Shown: in pieces, positions 9,378-18,885 of the stretch
How the letters are laid out: each line of letters begins with the position of its first letter
How positions within the stretch are numbered: the stretch's first letter is position 1
Source: Laetiporus sulphureus 93-53
Lineage: Eukaryota > Basidiomycota > Agaricomycetes > Polyporales > Laetiporaceae
Reading direction: 5' to 3'
DNA length: 64,000 nucleotides
NCBI RefSeq assembly: GCF_001632365.1
Contig: NW_024468580.1
Span: 1-64,000 of the forward strand
Program-made: the position numbers and the translations under genes
The notes under the pieces: generated by a model
The model's database searches: none
What the model was told of the DNA's origin: nothing
What the model saw: only the letters and a program-made list of their open reading frames with translations

Positions 9378-11278
9378 TTTCGATGTTTGTCGCGTTCGTT
9401 TTCGACTCCCACCGTCTCCTTGTGTGGTACCGCCTTTCCTGCCTCATCGACATTTCTGATGGGCGCCCTTCCCGTTGTCCTGACCGCGTTTGCCGTTACC
9501 GTAGAGGAGCCTTCTTCCTGGTGGATTTGCCGGGTTTTAGAGTCTCTGGTTTTCCCCTTGCCCTTTCGGTCCTCAAAGGTGGATGCCCATTGTTGCTGCT
9601 GTTGAAGGTCCAGCCGAGCTGCAACCTGTTTCCACAGGCTGTAGCTATTGACATCCCGGCTGATTCCTTCGGACGACCATACTCTATCACAGAGTTCCTT
9701 TCTCATGGCCGTCCTAAGCAATTGGAGCAACAGCTGCTCATCCTTATACCCCGAGACCTTGACCCAATGTTCCCATTCGGCCTCGAATTCCTCCCAAGGC
9801 TTGTACCTTTGCTGCATGCTGCGCAGCATCCGTTGACCTTCCAGCTCCGGGTTCGCGGGGTAGTACATCTTCTTGAAGTCCGCGATGAAATCCTGAAGCG
9901 TGGCGTATACTGGTGGGCCTCCCATCATTCTTTCCAGGAGGGAGGCTTTCCAGTGGTCGATTTGTGGGCCTCGGATGTACGACATTGCCCAGCGAATTTT
10001 ACTTTGTTCGTCTTCGAACTCGCTGGGCTTCATGACGATGTAGTTCATTACATCGACAAGCCATGCCTTTGCTTTTGCCTTGGTGCCATCGAATGGCTCC
10101 GGGAGATTGACCTTTGGTCCTCGGAACGACTTTCTGTGGACTTCGTCCGAGGATGCTGGCGGTGGGGCTGCGGAGCGTCGTTCCCGATCTGGCGGTGGGA
10201 CCGGTTGCTCCGGGGGGAATGCGTATAGTGCCCCTGCCAACTCGTCGTCCTCATCTCCCTGGTAGGAATGTGCCGGGGACATCGGGGGCGTCTGCACCCT
10301 ACTGGACGGCTGCGCAGGGTTTGCCTGGTGTGCCGGCTTGAGTCCACTAGGGCCGGCGGGTCCGCTAACTCCTTTCACCCAATCCCGAATATCCTGTTGA
10401 CCCGGATCCTGCCTCCTTTTACCTTTATCGACCGGTTTCTTAGGTGATCGAATGGGGGAAGGGGGCGGTGGTCGCTGCATAGCCTCCAGCAATTGGATAC
10501 GAGTTTCTTGGGTCTTGTTGATCCCTTCTAGACCCTTTACCCTTTCTTCGCTGGATCGGAGCGCCTTCTTAAAGCCTTCCAGTTCCGTTGTTAATTTGTG
10601 GATCTGGTTGCCGTGCTCCGTTCGTGCAGCCTCGTATTCGCCAACCTGCCTCATGAGACGATCCCGGGTTGCTTCGACAGCCAGGCGTTCTTCCCGTGCT
10701 TCCGTCAGTTCCCTTAGGGCTGTGTCGAGCCTGCCCCGTAGACGATCGTAGTCTGCCTGGAGATGTTGGTAGGCTCGCCGCATATCGACGGGTTGGGTCC
10801 AAAATCCGGGGGTTTCCTCCGTTGGTGGGGGAAGGCCGGGTCGCGCCAAGTAGTAGCTCTGCCGGTTATCGGGGAGCCTGTATCGCTCATACCCTGGCGG
10901 AGTTCCTGATGCGTGACTTGACCAGACGTAATCCTGCCCCCGTGCTGCTCCTCCGTGCCTTGCCACCACATCTACTGGTTGCGTTCGATATCGCTGTCGA
11001 TCTTCTTCTGAGTGATCGCGAGCTCGGATATCGTACTCCCATTGATGGAATCGCCTCCCTGTCCTTGGCTCGTTGGGGTACAGGGTGGCAAATTCGTCTG
11101 TCAGCCGTGCCGAAGGCCCCCGTCTTCTGGGGAACGCTTCCAGCATTGCCGGTGTCATGAAGTATCTGGGAGTGGGAGCGAGGATGTTGGTGTCGTTGAA
11201 GGATGACGGAGAGGGTGCCCTGGGATCTGTACCTTCAGGATTCAGGTGTCCTTCTACGGAATGTTCGGATACGGCCAT
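9152..11278 (-). CDS. gag: Gag structural polyprotein
   Basis: A 708-codon frame precedes pol. The N-terminal third is Pro-rich and probably disordered. A coiled-coil-like stretch covers about residues 165-270. A retrotransposon capsid-type region (LPEPFDGTKAKAKAWL ... WKASLLERMMGG ... YYPANPELEGQRML) lies near residues 390-580. The C-terminal metal-binding region is atypical: CGTCG, then a Cys, HTHYYDG and CW, in place of the usual CCHC knuckle. The likely job is particle assembly and RNA packaging. It starts 40 nt after the stop of a short upstream ORF. The last codons contain G GGT TTT (minus strand, 9,176-9,170), a candidate -1 slippery site leading into pol. Confidence 0.92.
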   Translation of the reverse strand: MAVSEHSVEGHLNPEGTDPRAPSPSSFNDTNILAPTPRYFMTPAMLEAFPRRRGPSARLTDEFATLYPNEPRTGRRFHQWEYDIRARDHSEEDRQRYRTQPVDVVARHGGAARGQDYVWSSHASGTPPGYERYRLPDNRQSYYLARPGLPPPTEETPGFWTQPVDMRRAYQHLQADYDRLRGRLDTALRELTEAREERLAVEATRDRLMRQVGEYEAARTEHGNQIHKLTTELEGFKKALRSSEERVKGLEGINKTQETRIQLLEAMQRPPPPSPIRSPKKPVDKGKRRQDPGQQDIRDWVKGVSGPAGPSGLKPAHQANPAQPSSRVQTPPMSPAHSYQGDEDDELAGALYAFPPEQPVPPPDRERRSAAPPPASSDEVHRKSFRGPKVNLPEPFDGTKAKAKAWLVDVMNYIVMKPSEFEDEQSKIRWAMSYIRGPQIDHWKASLLERMMGGPPVYATLQDFIADFKKMYYPANPELEGQRMLRSMQQRYKPWEEFEAEWEHWVKVSGYKDEQLLLQLLRTAMRKELCDRVWSSEGISRDVNSYSLWKQVAARLDLQQQQQWASTFEDRKGKGKTRDSKTRQIHQEEGSSTVTANAVRTTGRAPIRNVDEAGKAVPHKETVGVENERDKHRKCGTCGKERSEKGSCTDIWHTHYYDGKAQCWRKKDAQPAARASTVEETEAVRAFKAAIAANPALLNQAGFQFGKA
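9170..9176 (-). promoter_or_regulatory. Candidate -1 ribosomal frameshift heptamer
   Basis: In the gag frame the sequence reads gcG GGT TTT caa, which fits X XXY YYZ with the correct phase. It lies 15 nt before the gag stop codon. Slipping back one base continues directly in the pol frame (TCA ATT CGG). No alternative canonical heptamer was seen in the 226-nt overlap; C AAA AAG at the Lys-Lys of gag is imperfect. Function is inferred. Confidence 0.55.
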
Positions 11279-11317
11279 TTTCGGTGTTGGTACCTGGTCG
11301 GGGTTTTGGCGACCTGT

Positions 11318-11638
11318 TCAGAAAGGTTCTTCTTCGTCGGAGGAGATACCGTATTCTTCGTTGAACAGGAGGTGATATAGTTCCTGGTCGTCTTCGACTG
11401 GTTCGAGCTGTCTGGGAGCTTCCTGGACTATACGATGTGGCTGGTATTCGAGCCTTTCGTAGTAGTCGATGACGACTTGGTAGCGGTATAGGATAAAACT
11501 TGCTTGGGCGACGTGTGGTTGGTAGATGAAGTCTGCCCGGAATACGACGCTAATATGCTCGTAGGTTTGATCCCACACTACTGGTCCTGGCGATACGGTG
11601 TATATGGATGTGTATCCTTCCAACGAGAACCTTTGCAT
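11318..11638 (-). CDS. Short acidic ORF upstream of gag
   Basis: A 106-codon frame ends 40 nt before the gag start. It is rich in aromatic residues (VVWDQTYEH, ILYRYQ, DYYERLEY) and ends in an acidic tail (SSDEEEPF). The same frame stays open upstream of the Met for about 20 codons (VWVITRPSEEQL...), so the true start or a splice acceptor could lie further 5'. The older chromovirus in this window has an ORF of similar size in the equivalent place (57,965-58,276). I do not recognise a domain. The position suggests an accessory protein, or a leader ORF that controls gag translation. Confidence 0.55.
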   Translation of the reverse strand: MQRFSLEGYTSIYTVSPGPVVWDQTYEHISVVFRADFIYQPHVAQASFILYRYQVVIDYYERLEYQPHRIVQEAPRQLEPVEDDQELYHLLFNEEYGISSDEEEPF

Positions 11639-12698
11639 TCGATGTTGTAATCTACTCGCGTGCTTGACGAGTTGTTCTTCACTAGGCCTCGTAATGACCC
11701 AGACGCAGCTTTAGAGTCCTGCTACTCCTAGTAGGTCTAGTTACTACGGAGTCCTGAATGGTGCGGTTCGCAGTCGCAGAGGGGTCTTTGTGGTCTTTGA
11801 TTATTTCACCACCAGTGTCCAACTACCTCTGAAGAGATGTAACCTTGGTCCACCTGCCGTTCCAGCAGAGCTTTCCGAGAGTTCGTCCCACACCAGACGA
11901 CTATTTGTCTACGTATGTACTGGTAACTAAACCCCTAAGTAAGTCAGAACTGCGCAGGGGTTGAATACGCGTCTGGTGCCTCTTTAGCACTGAGCAAGTA
12001 GGTTTATTCCCTCGCTACTCGAGGTTGTGCAGGTCTCGCCGAAGCGGTCCAGAAGTGTTGCTGATTTACAGCTTCAGAGCCTTTTCAAAGGTGACTCGTT
12101 CCTCCCGCAAGTTCTCCCTTGTCTGCGGTTGTTACGTCTGCTACCCCTAGACCTGGTGGCTAGGATGGCGACGTTAGAGGATAAATCCTCCGTATAGCAC
12201 GGCAGCAAGGCCGAGGATAGTTTATATGGACTAGCAGCCCCACGCTTCAAGGACACGCCTCTACAGGGTCTATGGGCCAGACAGTAGCCAGACCAGACAG
12301 GGTCCCCGACGGATTAGACAATGATAGTGGTACCCTTTTAAGGAGTACTGCGTCCCCTGCTCCTAGTGGTGCTGACGTCAACAGGCACTCCTGGCCCTTC
12401 TTGACAGCCCTAATGCGGTTTTAACCACTAGGTTTCAACTGGCAAGTCCCCTTACGCCTGGGGTCGCGGCAAGATTTGGGACTGTAGTATGTCGCCCACT
12501 TTCGCAGGAGGCTGGTTTAGGGCCTATGTATCCTGACTAACAATCCGCGTATTCGCTTCACCGAAGAGGTTCAGCAGGGCGCAGCTAAGCCCGAGGAATG
12601 TGGGAAGAAGCCCTGACTGGGCACGATGAGGATGGAGTTGATTGACAGTGAGAGGACAGTCTGAGGCGTCAACCGGTGCCCACAGACTTATAGAGAGT
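11639..12698 (-). other. Long 5' leader of the chromovirus
   Basis: About 1.06 kb lies between the primer-binding site and the short ORF. Only small frames are present (for example 12,074-12,256), without recognisable domains. Such leaders usually carry packaging signals; an intron or internal ribosome entry could also be hidden here, but I cannot show either. Confidence 0.5.
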
Positions 12699-12709
12699 AG
12701 TTTCGAGTT
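12699..12709 (-). promoter_or_regulatory. Primer-binding site, self-priming type
   Basis: One base inside the 5' LTR the minus strand reads AACTCGAAACT. This is not a tRNA 3'-end complement, as it lacks the TGG start. It is perfectly complementary over 11 nt to AGTTTCGAGTT in the LTR (12,802-12,792), which lies where transcription should start. The next pair would be G-U. This is the arrangement known for Tf1 and sushi elements, where the 5' end of the element RNA primes reverse transcription. Confidence 0.75.
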
Positions 12710-12710
12710 A

Positions 12711-13156
12711 TGTGAAGGATCTCAGGAACTCCTGGGTCCGCTCTCGCCTATCCCGTCAGGGATCTTTAGCTTAAGTGGAGGAGTAAAGACCAACTCGAAA
12801 CTGAGGGGTAGGCCTCAGCTCGAGCGGGTATATATACAAGAGGGGCCAGACCCCTGGTACTGGGTGTAAGACCCTGCGTACCCTAGGTTTGTAATAATAC
12901 ATCATTATGGCGTACTATGGCGTGCCCGGGTCTAGTGGAGTCCGTCTAAGTCTAGGAGTGTCTATGGAGTCCAGACCTATGATGTCACTATGACGTAGGG
13001 TCACGTGACTGATACTTGTCCGAGGGATGTCCGCGTGGCGTGGGTATACTAGGATATACACGTGGAGGCGTAGTGGTACATACTATATATGGTAACTAGG
13101 TGGATAAATAATGGTCCGTGGGCGCTTGAGACTTATGGCGCGGAAAAACCGTGACA
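12711..13156 (-). repeat. 5' LTR with promoter
   Basis: This is the 446-bp partner of the left LTR and drives minus-strand transcription of the element. U3 runs from 13,156, R probably begins at 12,802, and U5 ends at 12,711. The promoter elements are described in the next entry. Confidence 0.95.
12802..12836 (-). promoter_or_regulatory. LTR TATA box and predicted transcription start
   Basis: TATATATA lies at 12,836-12,829 on the minus strand. The motif AGTTTCGAGTT begins at 12,802, that is 27 nt after the last TATA base and 34 nt after the first, a normal spacing for RNA polymerase II. The start at this A is inferred from the spacing and from the match to the primer-binding site. Confidence 0.65.
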
Positions 13157-13161
13157 AGGTC
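13157..13161. repeat. Target-site duplication, right copy (AGGTC)
   Basis: It matches 3,559-3,563. The following bases extend to an 18-nt sequence (13,157-13,174) that recurs exactly at 16,071-16,088. Confidence 0.93.
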
Positions 13162-13546
13162 ACGGGACCGCGTCTCATCAAAAGGCATCTGCTCTTCGCT
13201 GCAACTTCACAGAAAGCGGTCGTGGTTTGCAGTGCATATATAGCTAACGAGGCGAAATGCCATTGCGTGTTGTTTTAGTTGTCCCGCCCATCGTCCTTTA
13301 TAACAACCCATGGGCCGTGATTATATCGCAGCTTGCGTAGTGCCAACCCCCTACCCTCCAGCTGCATGCGCCTCAGAAATCTGCTCAGCTATCGCAGCCC
13401 ATATCTGCTGCATTGGCATGTACTAAGACAGCGACGGGTTCAGTGTCAGAATTTCTTACAATCGCGACGATCATCCATGGCGGCGAGTTGGATGTCTCAC
13501 GCTCATTCGGCTCCTCCATCGTTCAGGTCGACCACGATAGAGCACA
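13162..13546. other. Intergenic, upstream of F-box gene
   Basis: No supported gene. It must hold the promoter of the F-box gene. I see no clear TATA box or other named motif. Confidence 0.4.
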
Positions 13547-14838
13547 ATGCCCGTCCCAGCTGTCCCTCCTGAGCTCTGGGACCGTATCACAGACCATTTG
13601 CACGATGACCGCCCCTCCCTCACCGCCGCCTCTCTCATCTCTCGTGCCTGCCTCCCAGCCTCCCGTCTGCACCGCTTCCATAGTCTCATCCTCACCCGCG
13701 AGTCCTACCTCTCCTTCTCTGCGCTCCTCTTTGCCTCCCCCGCCCTCGGATTCGCCGTCCGCGACCTCTGTCTGGTAAGCCACTCGAACGTCTCCCGTGC
13801 GTGGAGCGACGACGATGCCCTCGATACGTTCTTCGCAGCGCTGCCGTGCGTGGGCGCGCTCGCGCTGGTGCAGATGAGGATGGAGGACGCGTTGTATCGA
13901 GCAACGGTGCAGAACTTGGAAGGCTTGAAGAGCTTAGAGATCGACGCGTGTGCGTTCGCGTCGTACCGGGACCTCGTCGAACTCGTTGCGTCCTTTCCCC
14001 AGCTCCGATCGCTCGCTGCGGCATTCGACAAGTCCCAGCCCCAGCCTTTACCTCTGCTTCAACCGCCTTCGCCTCCCAAAAAGCTCAGAGCGCTGAGGTT
14101 CACTGGTCCGCTGACGGGCATGCTGAAGGCACTGTTCTCTTGGCTGCGAACGGCAGAGGATGTGCACATAGAGAGTCTCGTGTATTGCGTGAAGTCAGAC
14201 GATCCACTTGACCTGCTGCAAGACATGCTCGAACAGCTTGGGCCATCTCTCAAATATCTGGAGCTGCAGGTCGATGCGGACGAGGCGTTGGACCGTACGT
14301 GTCACCTACTCTTTTCTTTATCACTTCATCCTGACGTCCCCTTCCGGCACTACCCACATCCGCACTCGTAGGCATCTTCCTACCGATCTCCTTCACGCTC
14401 TCTCCCTGCGTCTCTCTGCACACGTGCACCCTCCGCCTCGCCCTCCGCGAGATGTGCGTGCCCGCGAACCGCAGTCTGCCCTGGGTGCCCACACTCCTCG
14501 CGCAGCTCGCAGGCTCTGCCTCAACCCTGCACACGATCACGCTCGGCCTTACCGTCGATGACATTGATGTGATGGACTTGAGGGCGCTCGATGCGGAGTG
14601 CGGCGTGCGCGTGCTCAGGACGCCGAGGTTTGCGGATCTGAGTGCGCTGGACTGGGAGGAGGTCGCCCGGGTGCTGGGTGCAGTGCCGGTGGGCGAAGGC
14701 GGTCATGGTGGATTTGGGAGGTTGAGGATGCTGAGGATCGAGGGCAGGGGAGAGGGGCGGGCGTTGGAGGCGGATGTGCGAGAGCGATGTCCGGAGCTCT
14801 GGGCGAGGAAGATCTTGGAGTTGGTAGAGGTTCAATGA
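13547..14838 (+). CDS. F-box protein
   Basis: Two exons (13,547-14,294 and 14,372-14,838) joined by a 77-nt GTACGT...TAG intron in phase 1 encode 404 residues. The N-terminus has an F-box (VPPELWDRITDHL, then ASLISRACLPASRLHRFHSL at about residues 5-47). It is followed by degenerate leucine-rich segments (LEGLKSLEIDACAF; LGPSLKYLELQ; LRMLRIEG), the usual layout of the large agaricomycete F-box families. Such proteins recruit targets to SCF ubiquitin ligases through Skp1. The target is unknown. The gene lies just downstream of the gypsy insertion, which may affect its expression. Confidence 0.85.
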
Positions 14839-16374
14839 GCAATGGCCCCGAAACCGATGAACGACATCAGCACAAGAGCGACGATTGAAATCATCGTGAC
14901 AACTGTTATACGTCGGTCGGAGAGGTATACTGCGACATCGCTGCGACATCGTTAAGACAGGCATGGACGGACGGATACATCGTACAAGATATTGATATTG
15001 CAATATTTTCTATAGATTCAGTATGCAAGAACGAACACGTTGCAAATATTCATTCATCTGTTGCACAGCCGGGGTTTCTATCCCGATCTGTACAGTCAGA
15101 GCCCAACACCGGCATGGGATGGAGGCTATCGCCTCTCGATGCCACGGCTGACAAGAGACATGTCCTTGGGACTCTGCTTGACATTCAACCCGACGTTGGG
15201 CCACACGACGCGCTCTATCCTCTAGCCCACATGGCGAACAGAGGCGCAACTTGCGCGAGCATTCAAAGCATTATCAAAGCATCGCATTAATGTTGTTTCA
15301 GGCGCATGTTGGTTTCCCCGACCCGTCGACCAGGTCGGGTACTTATCCCGAGGGCCACGAAAAGGCCTGCGCCAGGACCGAGCTCGACAAGTGCGAGCAA
15401 CGGCCCTTCCCTCGAGACCCCCTCCCATCCTCTCCCCGCTCTCCCCCATCCTCTCGACAATCCAAATGCAGCATCATGAAGAAAAAAGAATAAAACAAAA
15501 AAGAAGAAAAAAAGGACAACGGACCTATCGCGGTCCCGCGGATATTGAACCCACGACACGCGAGAACAGACACCCGGCTAGCGAGCACCTCCCCTCCAGA
15601 CGACGGCGACCAGCGCACACCACCTACCTCAAGCGCGTCAACACCGAGGGGAGTCCCGCTCTTGGTCACTTCAACCCAAGGCGGAGAACTGTAAAAGGAT
15701 AATCAGCTGCGGTGACGACCTCATAGAGAAGGGGGCTAACCTGATCTTGAGCAAGGACGTGAACTGGCAACCTTAACGGCGCTGCAATGGAGATGGCATC
15801 ATGAATGGATAATGTGAGTAGATGGCGACGAAATAAAGGACGTTGCTCACCCAGTGGACGCGACAAGCCCGCTACCTGTAACCGAAAGCAAGAAACAAAA
15901 GGTAGAAGATGAAGGAAGAGGGAGAACCGAGGAGAGGGCATTTGTACGAGCTGGGAGGCATGAATTATTTGTCGGACAAACAAGAGGCTCACTGTCAGCC
16001 GCGTTCAACCATGGTTTCAGACTCAGATGACGTTGCCGGCCGCCACAACCGCGAACGCGTTTGAACCAACAGGTCACGGGACCGCGTCGCAGGCAAAGCA
16101 GCTCTCCAGTCTCGAAGCCTACAGGCAATACAGACTACAGCAGTCCTTCCTGCAGCCCAGGTAATTTCATAGAAATATAGCGTTAAAAAGTATGGTTTTA
16201 ATCAGAACGCAGAATCCTGAACTCGGTCGTCGACAGCAGATCAGACAACTATGCAAGTTCGCGCAGTGTGTAGTGACTGCAGCCGTTTCGCCCTGATCGG
16301 AATGATAGAAGCTGTTATGCGCATGCGCACGCGCACAATGACGACTACATTTTGTGAGTTCCCTGATCAATTAT
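14839..16374. other. Non-coding tract with short-repeat and tRNA-like remnants
   Basis: No gene is supported. It contains copy B of the ~75-bp repeat (15,312-15,385), an A-rich run (15,477-15,517) and two minus-strand stretches that resemble the B box of RNA polymerase III genes (GGGTTCAATATCC near 15,550 and GGTTCAAAC near 16,064). It also holds the 18-nt sequence shared with the gypsy target (16,071-16,088). These look like decayed SINEs. Confidence 0.45.
15312..15385 (+). repeat. Dispersed ~75-bp repeat, copy B
   Basis: Diverged copy of 2,907-2,980 in the same orientation. This copy contains a GACCCG...TCGGGT inverted motif that could form a small hairpin. Confidence 0.5.
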
Positions 16375-18460
16375 TCACGGCATGAGAGCAGCAATCTCTT
16401 GCGGAATACTTGGTCGCTTGGTCCACTCCGCCTCCCATCCCGCAGGCGGGCCCTCCTGACCGGCCGGACTTGGTACACCAAATACACCCGTCACCAGCCA
16501 ATAATCCTTCTCGCTCGCCTCATGCTCACCCATTAGCGTTGGCATTACGGCACGCGGAACCATCAGGTTCGTGTTCGCGTCCGTGCGCATCACCTTCCCC
16601 GTCCTTCCAACCTTTTTGCCCAATTCCGCAATCCCCGTCGCGCCCGCCTTCGACACCGCCCTAGCTTCTGCATCACTCTCGAGCGTCCCGAATGATCCAT
16701 TTGACACAAGCTCCAACGCGCGGTCGTCCCTGCGCTGGCCGTATATTGCCCACGCGCCCTCGGCGGAGAGTAGCGCGCGGGCAGAGCGGATACGGTGCAC
16801 GCGCAGATGCCACAACGGCGCACCCGGCGACGGTGGAACGAGCCATGTCTCCACTGTGACGTCCTTCCAGGGATACCACAGCGAGCGCAACCAGCTGCGG
16901 CTGTCGGCGCCACGCTCGAAGTGCGCCTCGCGCGTAACCCGCCGCAGCTTCCACACCTCGCCGCCATCCTCGCTTAGCGAAAGGGCACTATCCCCCGCGT
17001 GCTCCTCAAGGGTGAGGCTCCCCGACGGCACGCTGTATCCGAACGCGGATGAGTATGCAAATTTGCCGTACTTGGCCGCACTCTGCTTGACGGGGTACGA
17101 ACATTGCTGCCCAGATGAGAGGATGAAGGTGTGGCCGCCGAGATTGCAGGCAATGTGGAACGGTTTACAAAGTGGCTTAGCTATGTTGAGGAGAACCGCC
17201 GGGTAGGGCTCTTCTGCTGATGCCCAGAATGGATGGAAGAGCGGTAGAGAGAGGGCGATGAACGACTTGCAGCACCAATATGGGCTCCCCGGGGAATTAT
17301 AGTTCTATAAGTGGCCGTCAACACCCCACAATGGCAGGGGGAAAAGGCAGTGAGGAGATACCTCGGTCATGTTGAGGTTTGGATAGCAGTATCCAATAGT
17401 GAAGGTTCCGTCCATGTAGTATGCTCCGGGCTGCCTCGCCCAGAACCGGATGTTTCGCAACTGGAGGCCCTTCACCACTCCCCACGTCAGAGGAGCAGGC
17501 AGATCAACATCAGCAAAGGCTAAGGCGCCCCAGAACGAGGACATGGCGAAGCGGTAAGTCAGACTTCTGCCGAATGGAATGGCGCGACCTGTCGTATTGA
17601 GTTCAGCAAAAGCAGTCGAGATGACGTTCAGCGAACTGACCTTCCGGATCGAAGTAGTGAACGAAGTCCAACGCAAACTTCCGTGCACGGTTTCTGAACT
17701 CTTCACAACGAATGGGGTCCTCCTGTTGCCCCAACTTTGAGTAGACAAGTTGCGCGTACTGGATGGCAAAGGAAGACGAATAATAGTCCAGTTGCACAAC
17801 ACCCTCTGGCCCATCTCGCGACCAGCCATCCCCGATATAGAATGTGTCAAGGTGGTCGAGATCTGCCTTCATGCGTTTGGCATCGAACTTTGACGAACCG
17901 ACTTTGGACAGTCCGAGATTGGTGAACACCTGCTGACTATCAGATACAAGAAGCTAAGACGGCATAGTTCCACGTACCCTGAACCAGAGCCAATTCGTGT
18001 TCGGCATTTCCTTGTCGTTCATACCGCCTAACCAAGTCTCCAGATTGGCCTTGCCCTCGGGAGGCAATGGGTCCCATAATTGCTGCTTTGCCACAGCAAG
18101 AGAGAATCCGATAGCAGAGCACTCCACCATCCGCTGGTCTTTATCGTTCATGTTACCCCAAAACTCCTCATGATCGGAATTGGCCCCACTGGCGAAGCCC
18201 TTCAGCCACCGCTGTGTACCATCGTACGTCCCTCCCCCGGCGAGGAGGGAGGCAAGACCCCAGATGGGACGCGAGAAACCTTCGAGCTGTGCAGCAGCCT
18301 CGTCGTAGTGTGTGCCAGTGTATCCAAGGTGGATACGTGCGCATCCCGGGGATGTATGGGCTGCGAGAGGATCGAGGATGCCGACGAGGTACCTCGCGAG
18401 GTCATCCTTCGTCTCCAGTGGGTTGGAGGCGAAGGGCGTCGTGTTTGCAAAGTTGGACAT
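16375..18460 (-). CDS. DUF2264 family protein
   Basis: Four exons (18,460-17,978; 17,929-17,641; 17,588-17,362; 17,304-16,375) with introns of 48, 52 and 57 nt give 642 residues, the usual size for PF10022 proteins. Hallmarks are an N-terminal NPLETKDDL and [11 protein letters not shown], then [29 protein letters not shown], and [11 protein letters not shown] directly after the third intron. The fold is expected to be an alpha/alpha toroid as in glycoside-processing enzymes, but the reaction is not established. No signal peptide is evident, so it is probably cytosolic. It is divergent from Ctf4 and shares the 425-bp intergenic region 18,461-18,885. Confidence 0.9.
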
Positions 18461-18814
18461 CTGTGCGCTGAGCAGAGCATTCGGCGAGGAAAACCCACGG
18501 TCGCGCTCATTTATGTGGAAGGCTCCCGGGGGAGGAAGGTCAGGAGCTCTGCGCCGGTCCGTTGGACGTCAGGCCTAGCTTGGCTCTATCATATCACTTC
18601 GCTGGAAGCGGCCCGGGCTTTCGCCGCAGCCTCTGTGCCAGCATATGCATCCAGATAGAAATGGGATTTATGTTCTACCGTGAAGCCGAGACGTAGAGAG
18701 AAGCAAACGGTGAGTAGACTCGCGGTGGAAGTGGGAGAGAGCTGCCGCGGCGCTCTCCGGTCATGAGGGCGTGCGTGACGGATCCGTGACAAGTCACATG
18801 AAATGCGTTACGAG

Positions 18815-18837
18815 ACGCGTTATGAGACGCGTCTCAT
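18815..18837. promoter_or_regulatory. Tandem MluI cell-cycle boxes upstream of Ctf4
   Basis: ACGCGT occurs at 18,815-18,820 and 18,827-18,832, 12 bp apart. The second lies inside the perfect 16-bp palindrome ATGAGACGCGTCTCAT (18,822-18,837). They are about 50-70 bp before the Ctf4 start codon. In yeasts ACGCGT is the binding site of MBF (Mbp1/Swi6 family), which switches on DNA-replication genes at G1/S. The function here is inferred. Confidence 0.65.
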
Positions 18838-18885
18838 CGCGCGTCCATGCGTCACGTAACCCATCCCTCTCATCCTATCCCAGCC

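Larger units (their letters stand above)
3564..13156 (-). mobile_element. Full-length Ty3/gypsy chromovirus with dUTPase, recent insertion
   Basis: A 9,593-bp element in minus orientation is bounded by 446-bp LTRs and 5-bp target duplications. The order on the minus strand is 5' LTR (13,156-12,711), self-complementary primer-binding site, about 1.06-kb leader, short extra ORF, gag, pol (dUTPase, protease, reverse transcriptase, RNase H, integrase, chromodomain, extra C-terminal domain), polypurine tract, 3' LTR (4,009-3,564). I saw one base difference between the two LTRs (A/G in TATGGC[A/G]CGG), so the insertion is very young. All open frames are intact, so the element may be active. The chromodomain places it with chromoviruses. 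The primer-binding site suggests the Tf1/sushi-like self-priming type. Confidence 0.95.

Noticed and set aside
9383..10228. Plus-strand 281-codon ORF inside gag
   Set aside because: It is the shadow of the intact gag frame and has no recognisable domain.
15520..15670. Functional tRNA gene on the minus strand
   Set aside because: A plausible T-arm is present (GTGGGTTCAATATCCGC), but no convincing acceptor stem or A box could be paired.
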